Positions 7,084-15,389 of a stretch of DNA of 17,556 nucleotides are shown piece by piece. The DNA is from Bacteroidota bacterium. Its GTDB lineage: Bacteria > Bacteroidota > Bacteroidia > NS11-12g > UBA955. The stretch spans positions 1 to 17,556 of the forward strand of contig JAGWYC010000017.1 of assembly GCA_018969565.1 (NCBI GenBank), given 5' to 3'. The notes beneath the pieces are model-generated. The model was given only the letters and a program-made list of their open reading frames with translations, did no database searches and was not told the origin of the DNA. The stretch's first letter is position 1. Each line of letters begins with the position of its first letter. The position numbers and the translations under genes were made by a program.

Positions 7084-8216
7084 TGCTTTACTGGCTCTTC
7101 TACCAATATCTGCACAAGCTGGGCCTCCCCGGAGCGGGTGTTTTCCAGTACATCTCGTTCAGGGCTTCCATGGCCGCCATTCTGAGCCTGCTTATCACCC
7201 TGCTGGTCGGAAAAAGAATCATCAACTGGCTTCAAAAGAAACAAATCGGGGAAACCATCCGCGACCTGGGCCTGGAAGGCCAGATGCAGAAAAAAGGAAC
7301 CCCAACCATGGGCGGCATTATCATCATCGTTGCCATTCTGCTGCCTACCCTGCTTTTTGCCAAACTGAGCAACCCCTATGTATTGCTCATGATGCTCAGC
7401 ACTTTGTGGATGGGCAGCATCGGCCTGATAGATGACTACATCAAGGTATTCAAAAAGGACAAAGAAGGCCTGAAAGGCTGGTTCAAAGTACTGGGTCAAC
7501 TGGTGCTGGGGGCCATCATCGCCATTACTATTGACATCAACCACCATTACCACCAACTGCCTCTGGAAACAAATGTGCCGTTCATCAAAGAACCCTTTGA
7601 CTACAGCAGCATATTTGGCGTGGGCAATGCCTGGTTTCTGTTCGTTCCGGTGATTGTATTCATCGTGATTGCGGTAACCAATGCGGTAAACCTCACAGAC
7701 GGCATTGACGGTCTGGCCGCAGGCACCACTGCGATTGTAGGCGGAGGCCTCGGCATTCTGGCCTATGCAGCAGGAAATACACGCATGAGCGAATACCTCA
7801 ACATTATTTACGTGCCTGAAAGCGGGGAGGTGGTGGTATTCCTGGCTGCGTTTATCGGAGCCTGCATCGGATTTCTGTGGTTCAACGGATTTCCTGCGCA
7901 GGTGTTCATGGGTGATACCGGAAGCATGGCCCTGGGAGGCGCTGTGGCTGCGTTGGCCATCATCATCAAGATGGAACTGCTGATTCCGGTATTGTGCGGC
8001 GTGTACTTCGCCGAAAGCCTAAGCGTGGTACTTCAGGTGGGCTGGTTCAAATTCACCCGCATACGCTACGGCACCGGAAGGCGCATTTTCCTTATGTCGC
8101 CTCTGCACCATCATTTTCAAAAGAAGAATATCCCGGAAAGCAAGATTACCGTGCGGTTCTGGATTGTGACCCTCATCCTGGTGCTCATCACCATAGCCCT
8201 GCTCAAACTGCGCTAA
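7083..8216 (+). CDS. mraY: Phospho-MurNAc-pentapeptide transferase MraY (lipid I synthase)
   Basis: The protein has 377 residues. MraY is an inner-membrane enzyme that joins UDP-MurNAc-pentapeptide to undecaprenyl phosphate, giving lipid I. About ten hydrophobic segments can be seen. Family motifs are GTPTMGG at 72-78, the Mg-binding aspartate pair in LIDDYIKVF (D117, D118), 'NAVNLTDGIDGLAAG' at 200-214, MGDTGSMALGG at 276-286 (D278) and the cytoplasmic MSPLHHHF at 338-345, which holds the His triad 342-344. Residues 151-180 form a polar loop starting DINHHYHQLP. It is longer than E. coli MraY (360), which is common in Bacteroidota. The start codon shares one base with the murE stop (TGATG), a strong sign of translational coupling. 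Confidence 0.98.
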   Translation: MLYWLFYQYLHKLGLPGAGVFQYISFRASMAAILSLLITLLVGKRIINWLQKKQIGETIRDLGLEGQMQKKGTPTMGGIIIIVAILLPTLLFAKLSNPYVLLMMLSTLWMGSIGLIDDYIKVFKKDKEGLKGWFKVLGQLVLGAIIAITIDINHHYHQLPLETNVPFIKEPFDYSSIFGVGNAWFLFVPVIVFIVIAVTNAVNLTDGIDGLAAGTTAIVGGGLGILAYAAGNTRMSEYLNIIYVPESGEVVVFLAAFIGACIGFLWFNGFPAQVFMGDTGSMALGGAVAALAIIIKMELLIPVLCGVYFAESLSVVLQVGWFKFTRIRYGTGRRIFLMSPLHHHFQKKNIPESKITVRFWIVTLILVLITIALLKLR

Positions 8217-9557
8217 ATGAACAAGAAACTCGTGATACTCGGTGCCAGTGAAAGCGGCTGCGGCGCTGCCCTCCTCGGGGTAAGGCAAGGGTATGACGTG
8301 TTTGTTAGCGACGCAGGAATCATCAAAGAACAATATCTACATGAGCTCGAAGCGCTCGGGGTTCCTTATGAAAGCGGAACCCACAGCATCGAACGCATTC
8401 TGCAAGCCATAGAAATCATCAAAAGTCCTGGAATACCGGATAAGGCAGCCATTGTTGTCGCTGCGCGCGAAGCAGGCATTCCGGTCATTTCAGAAATTGA
8501 ATTCGCAGGCCGTTATACCGATGCACTGAAGATCATCATCTCAGGCACGAACGGAAAAACAACCACTACAGCCCTCACTTATCATATCCTGAAGGAAGCC
8601 GGACTGAATGTAGGCTGTGCCGGAAACATCGGCGACAGCTTCGCCAGAATGGTTGCCACCCGGCAGCATGATATCTATGTGCTGGAAGTAAGCAGTTTCC
8701 AACTTGATGGCATGTTCGACTTCCACGCGCATATCAGCGTGCTGACCAACATCACCCCGGACCATCTGGACCGCTACGATTACGATGTGGCTAAATACGC
8801 CGCGTCCAAGTTCCGCCTTGCGAACAATCAAACTGCGCAGGACTACTTCATCTATTGCGCCGACGACCCCCTCACCCTGGAATACATGCGGCAGCAACGC
8901 ATCAACAGCAAGCTGTTGCCCTTCAGCATAAACAGTGAATTTGAATACGGAGCCTGGGCTAAAGAAGGCTCCATCCATGTAAAAACCAACGAAAACCCCC
9001 CATTTACCATGACCATACACGAAATGTCACTGCGTGGCATCCACAACACCTACAACAGCATGGCTTCGGCCGTGGTTGCAGGTTTGCTGGACATCAGGAA
9101 GGAGAAAATCCGCGAAAGCCTGGCCAACTTCCAGAACATCGAACACCGGCTGGAGTTTGCCGGCAGAATCAAAGGTGTCGAGTACATCAACGACAGCAAA
9201 GCCACCAATGTCAATTCAGCATGGTATGCGCTGGAAAGCATGGAGCGCCCGGTAGTCTGGATAGCCGGCGGCGTGGACAAAGGTAATGACTACGAAGCGC
9301 TGCGCCCACTGGTGCGCGAGAAGGTGCGTGTAATTGTGGCCCTTGGCGTGGACAACCGCAAAATCCATGAGGCATTTCAGAAAGACGTGGACATGATTGT
9401 GAATACGGGCAGCATGGAAGAAGCCGTACACGTGGCTTCCGGGCTCGCCAACCGAGGAGATATCGTGTTGCTGTCACCTGCCTGTGCCTCTTTTGACCTG
9501 TTTCACAACTACGAAGAACGCGGCCGTTTGTTCAAGGACGCCGTAAGAAACCTTTGA
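8217..9557 (+). CDS. murD: UDP-MurNAc-L-alanine:D-glutamate ligase MurD
   Basis: The protein has 446 residues and is a cytoplasmic ATP-dependent Mur ligase that adds D-glutamate, the second residue of the stem peptide. The N-terminal UMP-binding domain opens with LVILGASESGCGAALLG. The ATP loop ISGTNGKTTTT lies at 108-118. EVSSFQLD is at 157-164 and NITPDHLDRY at 178-187, with the probable carbamylated lysine K198 in YAASKFRL. NDSKATN at 325-331 and the C-terminal 'LLSPACASFDLFHNYEERG' at 418-436 are highly typical of MurD. The gene begins directly after the mraY stop codon with no gap and no Shine-Dalgarno sequence. Confidence 0.98.
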   Translation: MNKKLVILGASESGCGAALLGVRQGYDVFVSDAGIIKEQYLHELEALGVPYESGTHSIERILQAIEIIKSPGIPDKAAIVVAAREAGIPVISEIEFAGRYTDALKIIISGTNGKTTTTALTYHILKEAGLNVGCAGNIGDSFARMVATRQHDIYVLEVSSFQLDGMFDFHAHISVLTNITPDHLDRYDYDVAKYAASKFRLANNQTAQDYFIYCADDPLTLEYMRQQRINSKLLPFSINSEFEYGAWAKEGSIHVKTNENPPFTMTIHEMSLRGIHNTYNSMASAVVAGLLDIRKEKIRESLANFQNIEHRLEFAGRIKGVEYINDSKATNVNSAWYALESMERPVVWIAGGVDKGNDYEALRPLVREKVRVIVALGVDNRKIHEAFQKDVDMIVNTGSMEEAVHVASGLANRGDIVLLSPACASFDLFHNYEERGRLFKDAVRNL

Positions 9558-9566
9558 TCTGAAGCC

Positions 9567-10760
9567 ATGCAACAGCCGGGCAGAATATTCCGCGGGGATA
9601 AGTATATCTGGATGGTCGTAGCAGCCTTATCGCTGCTGGGCATCCTGGCTGTGTATTCGGCGAGCAGTTCGCTGGCCATGAACAAGAAAGGCGGCAACAC
9701 GGAGTTCTACTTCCTGCGTCATACCGGCTTTCTGATCATCGGCCTCTTCTTCATGTACCTCACACACCTGATGAACTATCGCTACTACGGGCGCATCAGC
9801 CAATGGCTGTTATGGCTCTCGATAGGCCTGCTTTGCGTAACGCTCGCGATAGGAAGTGAGGTAAACAACGCCACACGGGTTTTACCCATTCCCGGACTGG
9901 GCATCACCTTCCAGACCTCAGACATGGCCAAGCTGTTCCTGATTATGTACATCGCCCGATACATGGCGCGCAATCAGGATCACATTGAAACACCTAAAGC
10001 CTTCTGGAGCATCACCGGAATCATCAGCATTGTGGTGCTGCTAATCGCTCCGGAAAACCTCAGTACAGCCCTGGTTTTATTCAGCACCTGCATGCTCCTG
10101 TTGTTCATTGGCCGGATTCACATCAAATACCTCGTGATGGTGCTGGGCAGTGGCGTATTGCTGCTCACCCTGGCAGGATTCATCCTGCTTAATGTGGACA
10201 CAGAAGGCTGGACCTCCGCAGGCCGGATTCCCACCTGGAAAAAACGTATAGAATCCTTTATCGGCAACGGGCAGGAAAGCGATCAGGCTATTCAGTCGAA
10301 AATTGCCATTGCTACCGGCGGCTTCACCGGAAAAGGACCCGGAGGCAGCACCCAGCGCAACTTCCTGCCCCACCCCTATTCTGATTTCATTTTTGCCATC
10401 ATCGTAGAAGAATACGGTTTGCTGGGCGGCTTAGCCGTGATCATGCTGTTCCTGATTCTGCTGTACCGATGCCTGCTCATAGTCATAAAAACACCACGCG
10501 CCTACGGCGCCTTCCTGGCCTTTGGCCTATGTATCAGCATGGTGATACAGGCCTTCATCAATATGGGTGTTGCCGTAGGATTGCTTCCGGTTACGGGATT
10601 GACCCTGCCCCTCGTCAGCATGGGCGGAACCAGTCTGGTCTTTACCAGCATCGCCTTTGGAGCCATTTTGAGCGTGAGCCGTGGTCTGGAAGAAGAACAG
10701 GCTCAAGATAAACAAGAAGAAAAAAACAAGGCGGAAGGAGCGCCCTCCCATGCCGCATAA
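9567..10760 (+). CDS. ftsW: FtsW, septal SEDS peptidoglycan glycosyltransferase
   Basis: The protein has 397 residues, with about ten membrane segments starting at residues 13-32. SEDS proteins polymerise lipid II into glycan strands in partnership with a class B PBP, here FtsI. Diagnostic stretches are 'GGFTGKGPGGSTQRNFLP' at 251-268 and YSDFIFAIIVEEYGLLGG at 271-288, which contains the putative catalytic Asp273. The late 'INMGVAVGLLPVTGLTLPLV' segment at 331-350 is followed by SMGGTS. The C-terminal tail after residue 370 is cytoplasmic, highly charged (Glu, Gln, Lys) and probably disordered. RodA is the alternative, but the dcw location between murD and murG favours FtsW. The gene starts 9 bases after murD. 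Confidence 0.96.
   Translation: MQQPGRIFRGDKYIWMVVAALSLLGILAVYSASSSLAMNKKGGNTEFYFLRHTGFLIIGLFFMYLTHLMNYRYYGRISQWLLWLSIGLLCVTLAIGSEVNNATRVLPIPGLGITFQTSDMAKLFLIMYIARYMARNQDHIETPKAFWSITGIISIVVLLIAPENLSTALVLFSTCMLLLFIGRIHIKYLVMVLGSGVLLLTLAGFILLNVDTEGWTSAGRIPTWKKRIESFIGNGQESDQAIQSKIAIATGGFTGKGPGGSTQRNFLPHPYSDFIFAIIVEEYGLLGGLAVIMLFLILLYRCLLIVIKTPRAYGAFLAFGLCISMVIQAFINMGVAVGLLPVTGLTLPLVSMGGTSLVFTSIAFGAILSVSRGLEEEQAQDKQEEKNKAEGAPSHAA
10733..10740 (+). promoter_or_regulatory. Strong Shine-Dalgarno sequence for murG
   Basis: GGAAGGAG lies 9 bases before the murG start codon at 10750, inside the 3' end of ftsW. It supports that start over the upstream ATG at 10681. It stands out because most other starts in this cluster have no clear Shine-Dalgarno sequence. 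Confidence 0.65.
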
Positions 10761-11832
10761 ATTCATCCTCTCCGGCGGAGGTACCGGAGGACATATCTTC
10801 CCGGCTCTGGCCATTGCCGAGGCCCTGAAAAAACAACTTGGCCCCTGCGATATTCATTTTGTAGGCGCCGTGGGCCGCATGGAAATGGAAAAAGTTCCCG
10901 CGGCAGGTTACCCCATCACCGGCTTGCCCATCAGAGGGTTGCAGCGCAGGCTGAGCTTGTCCAATCTGGGTGTTCCTTTCGCATTCATGAAAAGCCTTCG
11001 CTTGGCGAAACAGCTACTGCGCGACTTCCAACCCGATGCGGTTATTGGCACGGGTGGATATGCCAGCGCCGCCGTTTTGTATGCCGCAACAAGCAGGCAT
11101 ATTCCCACACTGATATGGGAAGGAAACGGGTATGCCGGCCTGACCAATCGCTGGCTGGGTAAAAAAGTGGACCGCATTTGTACCGGCTTCGCCGGAATGG
11201 AATCCTACTTCCCGGCAGAGAAAATAGTATATACCGGAAACCCTGTACGCCGCGATCTGCTGAGCCTTCCCGACAAAAGAGCGGCGCGAATGGCGTTCGG
11301 TCTGAATCCGGAACAACCCGTTTGCCTGATTATTGGAGGCAGTCTGGGTGCTCGCACCCTGAATACCGCCCTGGATTCTGGAGTGCAACAACTGCTTCAG
11401 GCAGAAATACAGGTCATCTGGCAAACCGGAAAGAACTACACTTCCAAAGAACAAAATCTCCCTGCGGGTTTATGGCGAGATACCTTCATCCAACGTATGG
11501 ACCAGGCCTATGCCGCCGCCGATCTGGTGGTCTCCAGAGCCGGAGCCTTGTCGGTTTCTGAGATTGCCGTTGCGGGCAAGGCCTCCATCCTCGTGCCCAG
11601 TCCCAATGTAACGGAGGACCACCAAACCAAAAACGCCTTGAAACTGAGCGAGCATGGTGCAGCCTTGTTGCTGCCAGATCAGGAAGCCGTGCAATCCCTT
11701 CCAAAGGAAATCCTTCGTCTGATGAAGGATGCGCAAGCACGCGAATTAATGCAACAGGCTGTTCAGAAACTGGCCATTCCCGATGCGGCTGATCGCATTG
11801 CTCATGAAGTCATTCAATTAATTCAGGCATGA
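10750..11832 (+). CDS. murG: MurG, lipid II synthase (UDP-GlcNAc transferase)
   Basis: The protein has 360 residues and is a peripheral inner-membrane GT-B glycosyltransferase that adds GlcNAc to lipid I on the cytoplasmic face. Seen are the first glycine loop SGGGTGGHIFPALA at 8-21, IGTGGYAS at 99-106 and YTGNPVRRDL at 161-170. Further on are IIGGSLGARTLN at 194-205 and the donor-binding region RAGALSVSE at 263-271 followed by 'VPSPNVTEDHQTKNA' at 282-296. The segment WEGNGYAGLTN at 123-133 corresponds to HEQNGIAGLTN in E. coli, so the usual Gln is Gly here. The start at 10750 gives the canonical MPHKFILSGGG opening, has a good ribosome binding site and overlaps ftsW by 11 bases. A longer frame from 10681 would add a lysine-rich leader unlike MurG. 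Confidence 0.97.
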   Translation: MPHKFILSGGGTGGHIFPALAIAEALKKQLGPCDIHFVGAVGRMEMEKVPAAGYPITGLPIRGLQRRLSLSNLGVPFAFMKSLRLAKQLLRDFQPDAVIGTGGYASAAVLYAATSRHIPTLIWEGNGYAGLTNRWLGKKVDRICTGFAGMESYFPAEKIVYTGNPVRRDLLSLPDKRAARMAFGLNPEQPVCLIIGGSLGARTLNTALDSGVQQLLQAEIQVIWQTGKNYTSKEQNLPAGLWRDTFIQRMDQAYAAADLVVSRAGALSVSEIAVAGKASILVPSPNVTEDHQTKNALKLSEHGAALLLPDQEAVQSLPKEILRLMKDAQARELMQQAVQKLAIPDAADRIAHEVIQLIQA

Positions 11833-13247
11833 ACATCAGCGGCTATCAACACGTGTACTTTCTGGGCATTGGCGGCATTGGTATGAGTGCGCTTGCACGG
11901 TATTTCCAGGCACAGGGGCTCCAGGTTTCCGGTTATGACAAAACCCCGGGAGAACTCACTGATGCGCTGCAGGCCGAAGGAATTCAGGTGTTTTTTGATG
12001 AATCACTTGACGCACTGCCCGGGTTTGTACGTACACAACCCGAGCAAACACTGCTTATCTATACACCGGCCATTCCCGCCACACATCCTCAGCTCAGGTA
12101 CCTCCTTGACGGAGGATATCAACTGCACAAACGCAGCGAAGTGCTGGGCCTGATCAGCCGGGACAGCTATTGTATTGCCGTGGCAGGAACTCATGGGAAA
12201 ACCACCACCAGCACTTTGATTGCCTGGCTGCTGGAGGCGGCGGGAATAAACTTCACCGCTTTCCTCGGAGGCATTTCAGCGAATTTCCACAATAACTACA
12301 TTCATAAAACCAACGGCAGGAACCTCTTCCCCGACAAACCAATCGTGGTGCTTGAGGCCGATGAGTTTGACCGAAGCTTCCACCGCTTAAGCCCTGATAT
12401 CGCGGTCATCACGGCAATTGACCCGGACCATCTGGATATCTACGAAACAGCAGCAGCGTTTTACGAAGCATTTACCGAGTTCAGCCGCAAAATCAAGCCC
12501 AATGGCAAACTGTTGGTGCAGCACTCATTAAAACAAGCCTGGCCGGAAGCCTTACAGGTACTGCGTTATGGAATGGACCAAGACCATGCCGCCCCTGATT
12601 TTTGTTCGCGGTTTACAGAAATTGCTGATGGCAACTTCTACTTTGACTACGGTGGCCATGTACCGGGTAATGTAATACTGGAAAAGCACCTGCACTGTGG
12701 ACTTCCCGGCTACCACAACATAGAAAACGCCACCGCCGCCTTAGCCGTAACATGCAATTTGTTGAACCTCGATGAATCAGCGGTACGACAGGGTCTCAGC
12801 GATTTCAGGGGCGTCAAGCGCCGTTTTGAATACCTGGTCAAGCGGCAGGACGCGGTGGTGATAGATGACTACGCGCATCATCCCGAAGAATTGAGGGCCA
12901 TTCTGAGTTCCGTGCGGGCGCTGTACCCCGATAAAAAGCTCACCGCCATCTTCCAGCCGCATCTATTTTCACGCACCCGCGATTTTGCTCAAGGCTTCGC
13001 AGAAGTGCTGTCCATGCCGGATGAACTCATCCTGATGGATATTTATCCTGCACGTGAACTGCCTATTCCGGGCATCAGTTCACAATGGTTGTTGGGACAA
13101 ATCGCCCACGCGCAAAAAAGCCTGTTGAGTCCACAGGCCATCATCAACAAGGTTACATCCGAAAAGCCGGAGTTGCTGCTGCTGCTCGGCGCCGGAGATA
13201 TTGACCGATTAAGCCACCCTGTCAAGAATATTTATGAGGCTGTTTAA
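11829..13247 (+). CDS. murC: UDP-MurNAc:L-alanine ligase MurC
   Basis: The protein has 472 residues and is a cytoplasmic ATP-dependent ligase adding L-alanine, the first stem residue, to UDP-MurNAc. The N-terminal Rossmann-like domain shows FLGIGGIGMSALA at 11-23. The ATP loop AGTHGKTTTS lies at 119-128. The central domain has LEADEFDRSF at 175-184 and IDPDHLDIY at 197-205, then GLPGYHNIENATAA at 291-304. DFRGVKRRFE at 325-334 and VIDDYAHHPEEL at 344-355 are MurC signatures, with FQPHLFSRT at 375-383 in the C-terminal domain. It overlaps murG by ATGA and ftsQ by 14 bases. murB and ddl, which follow murC in many proteobacteria, are not present. Confidence 0.98.
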   Translation: MNISGYQHVYFLGIGGIGMSALARYFQAQGLQVSGYDKTPGELTDALQAEGIQVFFDESLDALPGFVRTQPEQTLLIYTPAIPATHPQLRYLLDGGYQLHKRSEVLGLISRDSYCIAVAGTHGKTTTSTLIAWLLEAAGINFTAFLGGISANFHNNYIHKTNGRNLFPDKPIVVLEADEFDRSFHRLSPDIAVITAIDPDHLDIYETAAAFYEAFTEFSRKIKPNGKLLVQHSLKQAWPEALQVLRYGMDQDHAAPDFCSRFTEIADGNFYFDYGGHVPGNVILEKHLHCGLPGYHNIENATAALAVTCNLLNLDESAVRQGLSDFRGVKRRFEYLVKRQDAVVIDDYAHHPEELRAILSSVRALYPDKKLTAIFQPHLFSRTRDFAQGFAEVLSMPDELILMDIYPARELPIPGISSQWLLGQIAHAQKSLLSPQAIINKVTSEKPELLLLLGAGDIDRLSHPVKNIYEAV

Positions 13248-14079
13248 AGGGACCAGGCAACAAAGAATTATGCAACTGATTACCGCAGGCACGCTGTTGC
13301 TGGCCGTGCTGGTGGGCCTCATTAAAGCTGCCGGAGCCGAAGGCAGAAGAACTGTGAAGAGCCTCGAAATCAATATTATCCCCGACACCGGCTTGTATTT
13401 TATTACACCCAATGATGTGTTGCAGGCGATGGGTCCCGATGGCCGCGCCTGGCAAGGAAAGCCGGTTGCCTCGCTGCACCTGGAAAAACTGGAAACCAGA
13501 TTACAGGAGCATCCTTTTGTAGCCGCCTGCGATGTGCATGCCGATTTGAGTGGAAACGTGCGCATCAAGGTCGAGCAGAAGCGCGTGCTCATGCGCATCA
13601 TCAATCAAGGCGGAAGCAGTTATTATCTGGCTGCGAACGGCCAAAAGCTGCCCTACAGCGAGCAGTTCTCACCCAATGTGCCCGTGGCTAACGGAAATAT
13701 TGCTGAATCCTATAGCGACAGCTCCTATGCGAAAACTAAAACCCTTCAGGATTTACTGCGAATTGCGCTGTTTCTGGAAAAAAATCCCATCTGGGCCGCA
13801 CAAATTGAACAAGTGTATGTAGATAATTTTTCTGAGTTCCTTTTGATACCCCGTGTAGGAAATCATAGCATTGTTTTGGGCACCTGCGAAGAATTGGAAG
13901 AAAAAATGGAAAAACTGAGGCTTTTCTATGCGAAAGCCTTGCCCAGCATAGGCTGGGACACCTACAGCAAAATCAATCTCAGCTATCGCGGACAGGTGGT
14001 AGCTACCAGGCGAAATACCTCCGGATCAGACGCTGAACTAAATGCAGCACACAACAACGAACAAAATACTGGACATTAA
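13234..14079 (+). CDS. ftsQ: FtsQ/DivIB-like division protein
   Basis: The protein has 281 residues and is a bitopic inner-membrane protein of the divisome that scaffolds the FtsL-FtsB partners. A short basic cytoplasmic tail (KGTRQQR) precedes a membrane segment at about 13-33. A periplasmic POTRA-like region spans about 42-122, containing 'YFITPNDVLQAM' and 'LETRLQEHPFVAACDVHADL', a pattern typical of FtsQ POTRA. The beta domain follows, with 'SKINLSYRGQVVATR' near 245-259, which resembles other Bacteroidota FtsQ proteins. The last 20 residues are polar and probably flexible. The overall sequence is weakly conserved, so the assignment also leans on position between murC and ftsA. The first 14 bases lie inside murC. 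Confidence 0.9.
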   Translation: MRLFKGTRQQRIMQLITAGTLLLAVLVGLIKAAGAEGRRTVKSLEINIIPDTGLYFITPNDVLQAMGPDGRAWQGKPVASLHLEKLETRLQEHPFVAACDVHADLSGNVRIKVEQKRVLMRIINQGGSSYYLAANGQKLPYSEQFSPNVPVANGNIAESYSDSSYAKTKTLQDLLRIALFLEKNPIWAAQIEQVYVDNFSEFLLIPRVGNHSIVLGTCEELEEKMEKLRLFYAKALPSIGWDTYSKINLSYRGQVVATRRNTSGSDAELNAAHNNEQNTGH

Positions 14080-14090
14080 ACATATACCCC

Positions 14091-15377
14091 ATGCGTAAAG
14101 TGAAAACAGACAAAATTATTGTAGGGCTGGACATTGGGACCACGAAGGTGTGTGCCATCGTCGGGAAGATGAATGAAAATGGAAAAATCAACGTGATGGG
14201 GATTGGAAAATCGCCCAGCATGGGTGGTGTTTCCAGAGGCATGGTGAGCAATATCGGTAAAACGGTGGAAGCCATTAAAGCGGCTGTGGCGATTGCCAGC
14301 AAACAGAGCAACATTGATATTGCGCGGGTGTATGTGGGCATTGCCGGACATCACATACACAGTAAGCAGTATCCCAGGGTGCGCACGCGTACCAACCACC
14401 AGGAAGAAATCACCAGGGAGGAACTCCGGGAAATGGAAAAGGAGATGCACAGCCTTTACCTGGGAAATGACCTTGAAATTATCCATATCCTTCCCCAAGA
14501 GTACAAAGTGGATGGTGAGCCGGATATTATTGATCCGGTGGGAATGACAGGCCTGAAACTGGAAGGCAGCTTTCACGTTATTACCGGTCAGACTACCGCA
14601 GCTAAGAACATCACTCAGGCGGTAGAAAAGGCAGGGCTTGAAGTTGATGGCCTTTTTGTAGAACCCGTTGCTTCTGCCAGGGCTGTACTGAGCCAGGAGG
14701 AAATGGAAGGCGGCGTTGCCCTTGTTGATATTGGCGGCGGCACATCTGATATTGCCATCTTCCACAACGGAATCATCAGGCACACCGCTGTAATTCCTTA
14801 CGGAGGCGACATCATCACCAACGACATACGCGAAGCTTTCCAACTGGGCAAGGAACAGGCAGAGGCGCTCAAAGTGAAGTGCGGCAGTGCTATACCAGAG
14901 GAATCGCGCAGAAATCAGATTCAGAGCATTCAGGATTACCCGGGTAGAAAGGCCAAGGAAATATCCCTGTACAACCTGTCGCTGGTGATCAATGCCCGCG
15001 CCTGCGAAATCATCAACCTCATCTACGATCAGATTCGTATGTCCGGTTACGCCAATAAACTGGCAGCGGGCATTGTACTTACCGGAGGTGGCGCCAACCT
15101 GCAATACCTCAATGTGCTTATGGAAGGCATTACCGGCCTTGATACACAAATGGGAATCCCCAACCAACACCTGGGCATGGGCATGGTTGATGAAGTGAAA
15201 AGCCCCATGTACGCCACTGCCGTGGGACTGGTATTAAATGGCTACGACGCTTCTCTGGATCACCCGGAACCCGAACCGGCGCCAAGCGACGGAAAAAAAG
15301 AACGCTCACCAAAGCCACCATGGAAGAAGTTCTTCAATTTATTTATTGACGATAACAACCTGGACGATTTCAAATAA
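14091..15377 (+). CDS. ftsA: FtsA, actin-like membrane tether of the Z ring
   Basis: The protein has 428 residues. FtsA is an ATP-binding actin homologue that attaches FtsZ filaments to the inner membrane and recruits later division proteins. The phosphate-1 motif is VGLDIGTTKVCAIVG at 11-25. The family-specific 1C subdomain spans roughly 80-160, including HILPQEYKVDG at 132-142. Phosphate-2 is ALVDIGGGTSDIAIF at 210-224 and the adenosine motif is IVLTGGGANL at 328-337. A Pro-rich linker (PEPEPAPS) leads to the C-terminal 'PPWKKFFNLFIDDN', whose basic and aromatic pattern fits the amphipathic membrane-targeting helix. The gene starts 11 bases after ftsQ without a Shine-Dalgarno sequence. Confidence 0.97.
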   Translation: MRKVKTDKIIVGLDIGTTKVCAIVGKMNENGKINVMGIGKSPSMGGVSRGMVSNIGKTVEAIKAAVAIASKQSNIDIARVYVGIAGHHIHSKQYPRVRTRTNHQEEITREELREMEKEMHSLYLGNDLEIIHILPQEYKVDGEPDIIDPVGMTGLKLEGSFHVITGQTTAAKNITQAVEKAGLEVDGLFVEPVASARAVLSQEEMEGGVALVDIGGGTSDIAIFHNGIIRHTAVIPYGGDIITNDIREAFQLGKEQAEALKVKCGSAIPEESRRNQIQSIQDYPGRKAKEISLYNLSLVINARACEIINLIYDQIRMSGYANKLAAGIVLTGGGANLQYLNVLMEGITGLDTQMGIPNQHLGMGMVDEVKSPMYATAVGLVLNGYDASLDHPEPEPAPSDGKKERSPKPPWKKFFNLFIDDNNLDDFK

Positions 15378-15389
15378 AACCCCTGAATT

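Noticed and set aside
13805..13831. Possible internal promoter in ftsQ (TTG then TAATTTTT) for ftsA-ftsZ
   Set aside because: The -7-like element is fair, but the spacer is only 16 bases where the Bacteroidota consensus needs about 19-21. It is about 260 bases upstream of ftsA.
14076..15170. 364-codon open frame on the minus strand
   Set aside because: It lies opposite ftsA, whose motifs are all intact. The antisense translation shows no recognisable domain and is explained by codon bias of the real gene.
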